Of a stretch of 53,948 bases of DNA, positions 7,981-16,745 are shown piece after piece. The position numbers were made by a program, and so were the translations under genes. The notes under the pieces were generated by a model. That model was not told the DNA's origin. It saw nothing but the letters and a program-made list of their open reading frames with translations, and did no database searches. The DNA comes from Zavarzinella formosa DSM 19928. GTDB taxonomy: Bacteria > Planctomycetota > Planctomycetia > Gemmatales > Gemmataceae. The stretch is taken from NCBI RefSeq assembly GCF_000255705.1, contig NZ_JH636442.1, positions 538,362 through 592,309 of the forward strand, in the 5' to 3' direction. The first letter of the stretch is position 1. The number at the start of each line of letters is the position of its first letter.

Positions 7981-8967
7981 TTATTTGTCTTTCCGATTCA
8001 ACCGCCACAATTCCGAACCCATCTTCAACACATAGAGCGAATCGCCGACCGGGTCGTATTCCAGCCATGTCAACGGCGACCAGCCCTTGAGATCCTTCGG
8101 CAACGGAACGGCCTTCCCCCATGTGGCGCCGCCATCGGCCGATTCGACAACGCCGTCTTTTGTGAGGACGAACATCGTCTTCGCATCCTTGCCGAACACC
8201 GGGCCGTATTTGCCGTCTTTCAGGTCGCCAAGTTTTTTCCACGAGGCGGCTTTGTCGGTCGTTGCCAGCAGGGTGCCATCCACCACCCAATAGAGCGTGC
8301 CGTCCCGCCACTTTGGCAAGGCGGCTGTCGAGAAGTCGCCATTCGGGGTCCACTTCTCGCCGCCGTCGGTGGTTCGCAACAGGCAGGGCTTGGGATTCTC
8401 TTTCGTCTTCATTTCGGAAGCCACCGCCGTTTTATCGTCGAATACCCAAGCCGCCGCGAAGCCCTTGCCTTTGGTGTTGAAGGTTTTGCCGCCATCGCGG
8501 GAGACCAGCAATTCGCCGTTGGCCTCGTGCTTCATGGCGAGGATGAAATCAAAGTCCGGCGAGTTCCAGTTCAGGGCCACCCAGTCCACATGGACCGATT
8601 TCTTGTCGGTTTCGTGCCATTCATCCCCCTTCGTTGACCACCGGATTGGCCCGCCGTAAACGGTGGCAAGCATCATCGTCGGCTTGTTCCCGAACGGGTC
8701 AAACATCATGGCTCCGGGCCATTCCGTCCGGCCTTTGAACGCGGCTCCGTGCTGGTTCCATGTCTTCCCGCCGTCGGAGGAATGGAACATGCCCTTGTCG
8801 CTGATATTCAGGTAAAGATGACCGGTTGAATGATCAACCAACACCCCGCACAAACCGCCGAATCCGGCTTTGTGTTGCTTGGCCAAGCCATCCGTGACCG
8901 CCACCCATTCGGCTGCTGTCGCCGATCCGGCGACGGCCAGCATCAACATACTCGTTACAAATCGCAT
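7981..8967 (-). CDS. Secreted BNR/Asp-box beta-propeller protein (sortilin/HCF136-like)
   Basis: A 328-residue protein with a signal peptide (MRFVTSMLMLAVAGSATAAEW, cleavage likely after ATAA). The mature part repeats the Asp-box theme of seven-bladed propellers: SSDGGKTWNQ, SRDGGKTFN, TTDGGEKWTPN, TTDKAASWKK and SADGGATWGK, spaced roughly every 45-60 residues. Such propellers occur in sialidases, VPS10/sortilin domains and the photosystem II assembly factor HCF136. There is no visible sialidase FRIP motif or arginine triad, so binding rather than catalysis seems more likely. It follows the PQQ-propeller gene by 27 nt on the same strand and is probably co-transcribed with it. Confidence 0.8.
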   Translation of the reverse strand: MRFVTSMLMLAVAGSATAAEWVAVTDGLAKQHKAGFGGLCGVLVDHSTGHLYLNISDKGMFHSSDGGKTWNQHGAAFKGRTEWPGAMMFDPFGNKPTMMLATVYGGPIRWSTKGDEWHETDKKSVHVDWVALNWNSPDFDFILAMKHEANGELLVSRDGGKTFNTKGKGFAAAWVFDDKTAVASEMKTKENPKPCLLRTTDGGEKWTPNGDFSTAALPKWRDGTLYWVVDGTLLATTDKAASWKKLGDLKDGKYGPVFGKDAKTMFVLTKDGVVESADGGATWGKAVPLPKDLKGWSPLTWLEYDPVGDSLYVLKMGSELWRLNRKDK

Positions 8968-8994
8968 GAGTCGTACCTTTGGGAGAGGAGAAAT

Positions 8995-10257
8995 TCACTT
9001 TTTGCCGATGCCGTAAAGAAACTGCCGGCCCTTGATGAACAACCGGCCGTCCGACACTGCCGGGGAGGCGGGGCCGTTGTCGCCCAATTCATTCACCGCC
9101 AGCACATCCAGTTTCGGTCCGGCTTTGATGACATAACTTCGGCCGCCGCTCGCCAGATAGATCCGGCCGTCGGCCGTCGCCACGGGGCTTGACCCGGTGG
9201 TGATGCCGTCCAGTCGTTCGCTGAAAACGGCCTCGCCGGTGTCAAGTTTCCAGCACTTCAGAATGGCGGGATTGTGCAGGCGATACAGGTAATCTCCGAC
9301 GATCACCGGTGAAGAAAAACCATCCGGGACGGTGCCCGCCTTCCATTTGAGGTGGGTCTTCGTCACATCTCCGGAACCGGTCGGGTCCACGGCATAACCG
9401 GGGCCGCCGCGTCCACTGTCCACATAAACCACCCCGCCGCCGAGGACGGGCGAAACGGTGTCCCCCTTGGCCGAACACCACCAGAGAATCTGGCCGTTCG
9501 TCGGGTCGGCCCCTTGTAAAACATCCGAGGCCGCGATCAGCAGTTGATCCTTGTCCTTGATCTTGGCAATCACGGGCGTGCTGTGGCTGAAGTTGTTCTT
9601 CGGGCGTTTTTGATCCCATTTGAGATCGCCAGTCTTCCGGTCAAATCCAAGCAGGCGGGACGAACCTTTGACACCATCGCATTGGAGAATCACCGTTTCG
9701 CCATAAAGGACGGGGCTGGCGGCAAAGGCCACGTCAAAGTCATACGGGACGATCTCTTTTCGCCAGACCGTTTTGCCGTCCATGTCGAGCGCGGCCAGCA
9801 CCGAGGAACCAAAGGCGACATAAATCCGTTCACTGTCGCTTGCTGGAGTGGGCGCAGTATAGCCGCCTCGAAGGTCGGTCAGTTTCCACGGGCCGGGGGG
9901 AATTTTTTCGTCCCAGAGTTGTTTGCCATCGGCGGCGTTATAACACGCGACATGATGCTCGGGCTGGGTCTTTGCGCGGTCGGCGTCGCCGGGCCAAAAA
10001 CTCACGGTGACGATCACCTTCCCCTTCACGACGATGGGGCTGGACTGATTTTCGTCTTGTTTGTTCTTTCCCTCCTGGCCCGGCAGGCGGGTCTTCCAGG
10101 CGATGTTCTCGCCAGCCGAACCCTTCCAAGTGAGCGGCAAATCTTTTTCGTCGCTGGTTCCCTGTCCCGTCGGGCCGCGCCAGCCGGGCCAATCACCGGC
10201 TTGAACCGTGGCGGCCAACAAAAGAACGCAGGAAAAGGCGGAGAGGAAGGTTTGCAT
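8995..10257 (-). CDS. Secreted PQQ-like beta-propeller repeat protein
   Basis: A 420-residue exported protein: signal peptide MQTFLSAFSCVLLLAATVQA, then DWPGWRGPTGQG, a sequence that opens a very common planctomycete family. Repeated blades carry the tryptophan-docking pattern of PQQ propellers, for example NAADGKQLWDEKIP, ALDMDGKTVWRKE and GFDRKTGDLKWDQK, similar to the BamB fold. No calcium or PQQ-binding dehydrogenase residues stand out, so an enzymatic role is not supported; a structural or sensing role in the periplasm is more likely. A short stem-loop covers the leader just before the start codon. Downstream lies the BNR-propeller gene. Confidence 0.85.
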   Translation of the reverse strand: MQTFLSAFSCVLLLAATVQAGDWPGWRGPTGQGTSDEKDLPLTWKGSAGENIAWKTRLPGQEGKNKQDENQSSPIVVKGKVIVTVSFWPGDADRAKTQPEHHVACYNAADGKQLWDEKIPPGPWKLTDLRGGYTAPTPASDSERIYVAFGSSVLAALDMDGKTVWRKEIVPYDFDVAFAASPVLYGETVILQCDGVKGSSRLLGFDRKTGDLKWDQKRPKNNFSHSTPVIAKIKDKDQLLIAASDVLQGADPTNGQILWWCSAKGDTVSPVLGGGVVYVDSGRGGPGYAVDPTGSGDVTKTHLKWKAGTVPDGFSSPVIVGDYLYRLHNPAILKCWKLDTGEAVFSERLDGITTGSSPVATADGRIYLASGGRSYVIKAGPKLDVLAVNELGDNGPASPAVSDGRLFIKGRQFLYGIGKK

Positions 10258-10266
10258 GGCAAGACA

Positions 10267-10285
10267 TCCGTGAAGGAATCACGGA
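10267..10285 (-). promoter_or_regulatory. Stem-loop in the leader of the PQQ-propeller gene
   Basis: TCCGTGA (10267-10273) pairs perfectly with TCACGGA (10279-10285) around a five-base loop, ending nine bases upstream of the ATG at 10257. In the mRNA this structure would occupy the place of the ribosome-binding site, so it might limit translation. Its small size makes chance occurrence possible. Confidence 0.3.
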
Positions 10286-10364
10286 CGATTCGGGGGAGAG
10301 TTCGCGTCGGGCCATCATCGCATATGTTTGCGGTGTTGACGATCAAAATTCGAGAAATGAAAAC

Positions 10365-10393
10365 GGCCGCCGAACATCGCGTGTTCCACGGCC
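10365..10393 (-). terminator. Probable rho-independent terminator after the alpha-2-macroglobulin gene
   Basis: GGCCG-CC-GAACA and TGTTC-CA-CGGCC form a stem of two five-bp segments with an internal mismatch around a TCGCG loop. Read on the minus strand it is followed at once by TTTTCATTTC, a short U-rich tract. It lies 20 nt beyond the macroglobulin stop codon, correctly placed to end that transcript. Confidence 0.6.
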
Positions 10394-10412
10394 TGAATTG
10401 CCTCTGACAAGA

Positions 10413-13400
10413 TTACTTCACTTCGAGCGGCACGCTTTCGCTGTGGCTGTTAAACTCCGGGGCGTACATGCACTGGATGCTGGCGAGGCCGGTCGGGTAT
10501 TTGCCTTTGTGTTGCACCATCACGGCATACTCGAACACGTACACGCCCTTCGGCAGGTAATCGATGAAGAAGTGCGAGGCCGTGTCCTTCGTCGATTCGT
10601 AGTAGCCGAGACCGTCCTGATAGCGATAGCGAGACAGCACGTTGGTCGGCTCAGTGCCGCTGCCGCGATGATCTTTCAGGTGGACGTATTCCATGTCCCG
10701 GTCTGTTCGCAACACGACGCGAACGATCACCTCGTCGCCGACATTGAGCGGGCCGGTCACCGGTTCAAGCGTGGGGCCTTTCTTGGTGAACACCCGTTTG
10801 AAGAGTTTCTTTTCCAGCTTCAACGGCGTGCCTTCGTGCGGCGTCACCTTGCTGATGTCCTCCAGATATTGCCAGTGGACGCTGCCCCAACTGACGCCCG
10901 CGTCGGTCTTCTTCACGGTGATCTTGCCGAAGTCCGGCTTCACTTCGCCGCGAATGAACTTCTGCTCATAGAAACCGGTGCCGGCTTCCACGTTCTCCGG
11001 CTTGATCTTCTCGGCGCCGAGCGACACTTCCACCAAGGCATCCGACTTCAACAGGTTGTCGCCGCGAAGCAGCAAAGCGTAAACGGCGTCGGCGGTGGCC
11101 TTGGTCGTTTTCCAGTTTTGGGTCTGCTTTTGCTTCAACAGCCAGACCTTGCAATCCTCGACGGCGGCGGCATCGTTGGCGACTTCGTCGAACGCCTCCA
11201 CCATCAGTGCCTGCGTTTCAATCGGGGCATGATACCACCAGTAGGAGAGTTCCGTGTCCCGCCAGAACATGCCCATTTCCTCGTTGGACACCGAGCGTTC
11301 CTTGAGCGAGGCAAGGATGCCCGCCGGGGTTTCCTTGTCCCCGAATCGCTTCAGCCCGATGGCGAGATGGGCCTGCGACTGCCGGTTGGCCAGTTGCAGC
11401 CAATACTTTTTCGCCTGGCCGAGCCAGTAATTCACGGCCTCTTCGTGTTCCTTGCCAACCGCCTTGTCCTGAAGGAAGAAACTGCGGCCGTAAATGTACA
11501 GAGCGACCGTGGAGGACAGGTGGTTCTCGTCTTTGTTCTTGGAATGCTTCAAGATGTCGCGGTACATGCGGTCGGCCCACGCATCCAGATGGGTGAGCGA
11601 TTTGACCGCCGGGGTCTGGTCGAGTTTCACACCCAGATGCCGCAGGCGGCCGAATCCGGTGGTGATGTAGAGCGTGATGTATTCGTTCGACGGTCCGCCG
11701 GGGAACCACGGCCACATGCCATCCGCGTGTTGCAGGTCGGCCAGTTTGCGAAGCTGCCGGGCGGTTTCTTCGTTCAGGCGATTGTCATCGAACAGGACGC
11801 CGACGTTTCGCCGGGCCTCGGCCTCCTTGTTGGCGTCCCGCAGCCACGGGGTTTCCTCAACCATGACCGCCTTCAAGTCTTGGTTCTTCTGAAGCGGACT
11901 GTCGAGAGCCGGGGTGTTCTTCCACTGGTCGAAAATCCGGCGAATCTTCGGGTCGCCGATGGCGATGTGCCGGGCCAGCGAATTGGCATACAGACGGTTG
12001 AACACCTGCTCGCTGCACTCATGCGGAGATTCCATCAGGTACGGCAGGGCCATCACCGCGTACCACGCCGGTTGGGACACCATTTGCACCGTCAGGCTCT
12101 GGGTCTTCAGGCTGTCCGACTTGCCCGAGTTGCTGAGCTTGGTGAAATCAAACGTCTTGGTCTGGTTGCCGCGAACCGGCAACGGCAGCGACTCGGTGAC
12201 GAGAATCCGCTTGGAAAGCACCGGCAGCACGCCCTCTTCGCCGTCCGAAAGCCGTTCGGTGGCGCCGACCGCCTTGTAAGTGATCGGCCCCTGACCGTCC
12301 GGCACGGTGAGCGTCCAATAGAAACTGCGGGACTCCCCGGCGGCGATTTCAAATGACTGGTCCGGGGCGGTGTTGCCCAAGGCTTCGTCGATGGGGGCCG
12401 TCGTGCGAAGATCGGCCAGCGTCAGCCGGACTTTGCCGGACTGTTTGGTCGGTGATTGATTGCTGACCTTCACACTGAATTCCAGCACGTCCCCTTCTCG
12501 CAGGAAGCGCGGCGGGTTCGGTTGGACCATCAAATCCTTGGCGGTCACGACCTCATCTTGCAGGTAGCCGCTGGTCAGTTCCTTGCCGTGGGCGAAGCCC
12601 ATGAACTTCCATTTTGTCAGGGCCTCCGGCATGGTGAACTCCATCCGAATGGCCCCGTTGGCGTCCGCCGTCAGGTGCGGGAAGAAGAAGGCGGTTTCGT
12701 TCAGGTTCTTGCGAGCCGCGACTTTGCTGAGGTCCGGGCCGGATGGGCCGCTCCCTGCCTTGTCGGACCCGTCCTTGCCCGCATTTTCGCCGCGTCCTTG
12801 GGCGGCGGCCATTTGCCGCTCAACACCCTCGCTCTTTTTGGCATCACTCAAACTATCACGTTCGTCGAATGCGGCGGCAGCGGGCGGTGCGCCAGGCATC
12901 CCCAATCCGTTGATGTTGCGGCCGCCTCCCTCGCCGCCGAAATAGCCGTACCCCCACATGTTCACGGTGATATCAGCCGGGAATGCCCGGTAGCGAATGT
13001 TCACGGCCTGATAGCCGCCATTCCACTGACCCCGGAAGTGAGACAAATACTTGCCGGTGTTCTCAAACTGAACCGAAAGATTCGAGTGGTCCTGCCGGAA
13101 GACATTGAACTTGTGCATCCAGTTGTGCGGCAAATAAGCATCCAGCGAAGCATCGTACAACGCCGCCACCATCTCGGCGGCCACCTTGGTCGCCTTTGGC
13201 CCGGTGATGACGGCCGTGTAAGTTTCTTTCTTCGCCGGTTCGAGCTTGGAGACGAACCGTTCCCACTTCACCGTCAAATCTTTGTTGCTCCAAGGCACGT
13301 CCACACGTCGGTTTTCCAGATACCCCCGGTTCTCGCGGATGAACGTCGTGCGGACGGTGAAGCCGCCTCGCATCGCTTCCGTCACGGCCTGTTTGATGCT

Positions 13401-16400
13401 CACTTGGGTCTTGTTGGCGTCTGTCCAGAAGGCTTGCAAGGTCTTGCCCAAGTGTTCGACTTCGACATAGGCCCGGCCTTGATCGTAACCGGTACCCCAC
13501 ACGGCCAAGAACTCCTCGCCCGGTTCCAGCGACAGTTTCGGGGCCGCGAACAGATTCGGAATCTTGAGGGCGAGCTTCGCATCTTGCGGGTTCAACACGC
13601 GAATTTGAATCTGGGCCGTCACCGGCTTTCCAAATCGATCCTGCGTTTCGAGGATCGCCCGGTAGAGGCCGGATTCCAGTTTGACATTCAGTTCTTTCTT
13701 GCCGTCTTTCTGCGTCTCGAAAGCAATGGTGGCGGCCACATCGCCCAAGGCCCATGTCCGGGGGTCGTTCGGGTCCGGTTTGGGGGTGGCGGCGATGCCC
13801 TTGCCGCGTCGCGGTTGTGAATACGGGGCGATAATATCCGGCCGTTGAACCTTTTCCGGGGACTTCAACTTGTAAACCTTGACCGTCCCTTTGGCGGGCT
13901 GGCCTTCGCCGTCGAGCGTTTGGGTGGTCAGGGTGACTTTGACTTCTTTGTCAACCGTCTGCCAATCATTGGCCGTCATGTTCGCTTGCAGGGCCGTGTA
14001 GGAAACGGCCACGGATTTTTCGCCGGAGCGGGTTTCGCCCGTGGTGTCCGTCACATCCGCATGGACCTTGAAGTGAAACGTCGGCTCGTCCTTTTCGGGA
14101 ATGGTCAAATCCGGCTTGGCGGTGAACGTGATGCCAAAACTCCCGTCAGCCTCGGTGGTCGCTGTCCCGTGGATGATTTCCTGCGCCGCCCCGCGATTCG
14201 GCGGCAAGCGATACCAGCAACATTCGTAGAACCAAACGGGCCAGCGAACCTCGCGGGTGACGCGGTAACGCACCTTGGCCCCGTTCACGGCCGCTCCGTT
14301 ATAAGAGACGGCCTTGCCGACGACCTTCACTTCCCCGTTTAGCTTCGGGGCGACCTTCGGAGCCTCGACCGTGACTTGGAACTTGGGTCGTTTGTATTCT
14401 TCCACATTGAAATGAACGTAACCGCCGCCGTCGCCGGGCACTTGGATGTGCATTTGCCCGGCCAGACGGTCACGCGGGGCGGTGAACACGCCGCTGAACG
14501 AACCGAAGTCGTTGGAGGTGGCCTCGTGTTTGGCGATTTCCTTGCCGTTGTGGTCGTTGAACACGACCGTCACTTTGCGGCCCGGAAGTACTTTGTAATC
14601 GCACCCCTTGGAGTCCGCGTACATGCAGATGCCCTTGTATTGCACGGTCTGCCCCGGACGATAGAGGGAACGATCAGTGAACAACATCGTTTGGGCGAAC
14701 GGCCGGTATTGGTCGGGGTATTGGTACAGCACATGTTCGTTCGCGGCGGCGAGAGCCTGCCCCTCATGCTCGGCCAGAATGAAGCAGGCATGATTGGCCG
14801 GGAGAACGCCAAGGTTGAAGAACCCGTTGGTGTCCGTTTTAACGGACGGGCCGGGCTGGACGCTGCGGTTGTTGTTATTGCGAATCCAAGTTTTGATGAC
14901 GGCCGCCGGGATCGGTTCGCCGGTCTTGGCGGTCAGGACAAACCCCTCCAGTTTTCCCTGCCCCCAGGCGTTGCGGATGACCAAAGCCAGATCGCTCACC
15001 CAAATGTCGGTCATGGACAGACTGTTGTTCGCGTCTTTGAAACTCGGGTCCGGGCTGGCGACGATGAAGTAGTAACCGGCCTTGAGGCCCTTCGGAGCGG
15101 GGACATCTTCTGTCCGGGAATGGTAATCCGACGTGGGGGGCAGATCGGCCGACCATTCGAGTTCCGGCTTTCGCGTCACCAAGTCGTTCCGGTCGGCCTC
15201 GTTGAGATATTCCGGCCGCCAGCGGTCGCCGCCCAGCCGGGAGGCCCAGTCCGCCTTCACGGCCCGGAAATGAACCTTCGAGATGTTGCGATATTGCACC
15301 CGGAGAACCGGCGGCGGGTCGTTCCAGACCCGTTCCGTGGTGACTTGAACTTCCTTCGCCTCGATGCTCAGGATCAGGTTGTGGCAAAGCTTCCCGCCGT
15401 TGCTGTCCGGGAAGGCATTCTTGCCTTGCAAAGCGATCTTCCGGGCCTCAACCGAGTCCCCTTCGTTTTGCACCAGAGTCGCCCAACGATGCCGGGCGGT
15501 CGCGGATAGTTCGTGCGTGGCCCATCGCTCGGCGAATTGCTTGAGGGTGGTTTTGTATCGGCCGGCCTTCTCCTCGCCGAAGGCAAACGCATTCCCGATC
15601 TGAAGCCGGTAAAGGTCGGCGTCGAGGAAGGCGGCTTTGTCCTTGTCCTCTTGATGGAAGGCCAAGAGGGATTGGCAAAGTCTGATGGCCTTGAGTTTTG
15701 GCGATTCAGTGTCGGTTGTTTCCGGAACCCACTTGATAAAGTCTTCGACGGCCGATAGCATCGGGCTGGAGGCGGGGATTTCAAAGGAATCTTCCGACTT
15801 GGCGGCGGCCTGTTCCCCGGAGGTGTAAAACTGGAGGGCATCAAAGGCCACAAAGTCATACAGCGTGGGCCGGTAAGAATCCGGGACGGTTCCCTTTTCC
15901 AGCAGGGCGTCATAGGCCGAGATCGGAATCGTTTTCAGTTCTTTCTCGGCTGACAGTGCCTTGGCGAATTGCTTGTCAATCTCGGCGAACAGGCGGGGCA
16001 GATCCCACGTGGTGAAGTCGTCTCCCGGCGAGGCGGCCGTGGCCGTGCGGTTCATGAACCGCCAGCGGTTTTGTTGGAAAAAGTGCCAGTACCAATGGGC
16101 CAGAATGGCATCCATCGCCGGGACCATTTCCTTGGGGGCCTTGGCGATCTCGGCCTTCATCCGGGTGATGCGCTCGGCCGGTTTGTTCCCCTGAATATTC
16201 CCCTCTAGGGCGATCTTCTTGCTGATGGCCCGGATTGCCTCCGGCCAGACTTTCTCCTTGATGGCCGATTCGATGATTGGCTCCAACTCCTTGATGGCCG
16301 ATTTGGGTAATCCCTTGGCGACCGCCTCGTCTACTTTTTTCCATTGGTCGCCTCGCGGCCCCGGCGGGGTGTCCACGGCAAAGGCGACCATCATGCCGAT

Positions 16401-16466
16401 GGCCGCGACGAAAAAAGCGGAGCCGAAGAGTCGAAGACGCGAAAACCGTGACATGTGGAAACCCAT
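10413..16466 (-). CDS. Very large bacterial alpha-2-macroglobulin family protein with thioester motif
   Basis: At 2017 residues this is larger than E. coli YfhM (about 1650). A signal peptide follows MSRFSRLRLFG (ATG 16454; ATG 16466 is also possible) and ends near VAFAVDTPP; there is no lipobox cysteine, so unlike YfhM it is probably not a lipoprotein. A helical N-terminal region (to about residue 350) precedes MG domains; MG2-type text such as DRSLYRPGQTVQYKG lies near residue 600. A central bait-like segment around 1190-1240 is Gly/Ala/Ser/Lys-rich. The thioester motif CSEQ occurs at about Cys1484 in PHECSEQVFNRLYANS, followed by the alpha-helical TED and a C-terminal receptor-like domain. 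The family traps proteases covalently in the periplasm or outside. It stands alone, without the penicillin-binding protein PbpC often paired with YfhM. Confidence 0.9.
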   Translation of the reverse strand: MGFHMSRFSRLRLFGSAFFVAAIGMMVAFAVDTPPGPRGDQWKKVDEAVAKGLPKSAIKELEPIIESAIKEKVWPEAIRAISKKIALEGNIQGNKPAERITRMKAEIAKAPKEMVPAMDAILAHWYWHFFQQNRWRFMNRTATAASPGDDFTTWDLPRLFAEIDKQFAKALSAEKELKTIPISAYDALLEKGTVPDSYRPTLYDFVAFDALQFYTSGEQAAAKSEDSFEIPASSPMLSAVEDFIKWVPETTDTESPKLKAIRLCQSLLAFHQEDKDKAAFLDADLYRLQIGNAFAFGEEKAGRYKTTLKQFAERWATHELSATARHRWATLVQNEGDSVEARKIALQGKNAFPDSNGGKLCHNLILSIEAKEVQVTTERVWNDPPPVLRVQYRNISKVHFRAVKADWASRLGGDRWRPEYLNEADRNDLVTRKPELEWSADLPPTSDYHSRTEDVPAPKGLKAGYYFIVASPDPSFKDANNSLSMTDIWVSDLALVIRNAWGQGKLEGFVLTAKTGEPIPAAVIKTWIRNNNNRSVQPGPSVKTDTNGFFNLGVLPANHACFILAEHEGQALAAANEHVLYQYPDQYRPFAQTMLFTDRSLYRPGQTVQYKGICMYADSKGCDYKVLPGRKVTVVFNDHNGKEIAKHEATSNDFGSFSGVFTAPRDRLAGQMHIQVPGDGGGYVHFNVEEYKRPKFQVTVEAPKVAPKLNGEVKVVGKAVSYNGAAVNGAKVRYRVTREVRWPVWFYECCWYRLPPNRGAAQEIIHGTATTEADGSFGITFTAKPDLTIPEKDEPTFHFKVHADVTDTTGETRSGEKSVAVSYTALQANMTANDWQTVDKEVKVTLTTQTLDGEGQPAKGTVKVYKLKSPEKVQRPDIIAPYSQPRRGKGIAATPKPDPNDPRTWALGDVAATIAFETQKDGKKELNVKLESGLYRAILETQDRFGKPVTAQIQIRVLNPQDAKLALKIPNLFAAPKLSLEPGEEFLAVWGTGYDQGRAYVEVEHLGKTLQAFWTDANKTQVSIKQAVTEAMRGGFTVRTTFIRENRGYLENRRVDVPWSNKDLTVKWERFVSKLEPAKKETYTAVITGPKATKVAAEMVAALYDASLDAYLPHNWMHKFNVFRQDHSNLSVQFENTGKYLSHFRGQWNGGYQAVNIRYRAFPADITVNMWGYGYFGGEGGGRNINGLGMPGAPPAAAAFDERDSLSDAKKSEGVERQMAAAQGRGENAGKDGSDKAGSGPSGPDLSKVAARKNLNETAFFFPHLTADANGAIRMEFTMPEALTKWKFMGFAHGKELTSGYLQDEVVTAKDLMVQPNPPRFLREGDVLEFSVKVSNQSPTKQSGKVRLTLADLRTTAPIDEALGNTAPDQSFEIAAGESRSFYWTLTVPDGQGPITYKAVGATERLSDGEEGVLPVLSKRILVTESLPLPVRGNQTKTFDFTKLSNSGKSDSLKTQSLTVQMVSQPAWYAVMALPYLMESPHECSEQVFNRLYANSLARHIAIGDPKIRRIFDQWKNTPALDSPLQKNQDLKAVMVEETPWLRDANKEAEARRNVGVLFDDNRLNEETARQLRKLADLQHADGMWPWFPGGPSNEYITLYITTGFGRLRHLGVKLDQTPAVKSLTHLDAWADRMYRDILKHSKNKDENHLSSTVALYIYGRSFFLQDKAVGKEHEEAVNYWLGQAKKYWLQLANRQSQAHLAIGLKRFGDKETPAGILASLKERSVSNEEMGMFWRDTELSYWWYHAPIETQALMVEAFDEVANDAAAVEDCKVWLLKQKQTQNWKTTKATADAVYALLLRGDNLLKSDALVEVSLGAEKIKPENVEAGTGFYEQKFIRGEVKPDFGKITVKKTDAGVSWGSVHWQYLEDISKVTPHEGTPLKLEKKLFKRVFTKKGPTLEPVTGPLNVGDEVIVRVVLRTDRDMEYVHLKDHRGSGTEPTNVLSRYRYQDGLGYYESTKDTASHFFIDYLPKGVYVFEYAVMVQHKGKYPTGLASIQCMYAPEFNSHSESVPLEVK

Positions 16467-16745
16467 CGGGAGTCTGGGAGAGTACGCGCGGGCACCGCCG
16501 CCATGCGATCCCCGTGTCCTAGTTAGACGACAATCAAGCCAATGTGGATTGAAAACGGCTGTTGCCTGCCAAATTTTTCAAATGAGTGGTTTTGATGAGT
16601 GATATGGCGCATGGAGAACCGGCCAAAAGCGGCAAAGGAGGGCAACGGAGCTTGAGTTTTTAATCCTCCGGTTATCCTGAGTGATGCGGCGTTCAGCGGG
16701 GCTTGGGACGCTTGTTCACTACGGCGGCTCTTGCCCCTGTTTGAT

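Noticed and set aside
7981-8967. BNR propeller considered as an active sialidase
   Set aside because: Asp-boxes are present but neither the RIP motif nor the catalytic arginine/tyrosine set is visible.
10398-15509. Several long plus-strand open frames antisense to the macroglobulin gene (10398-12356, 12456-13820, 14376-15509)
   Set aside because: They are shadows produced by high-GC codon use on the minus strand; the opposite strand encodes an unmistakable macroglobulin throughout.
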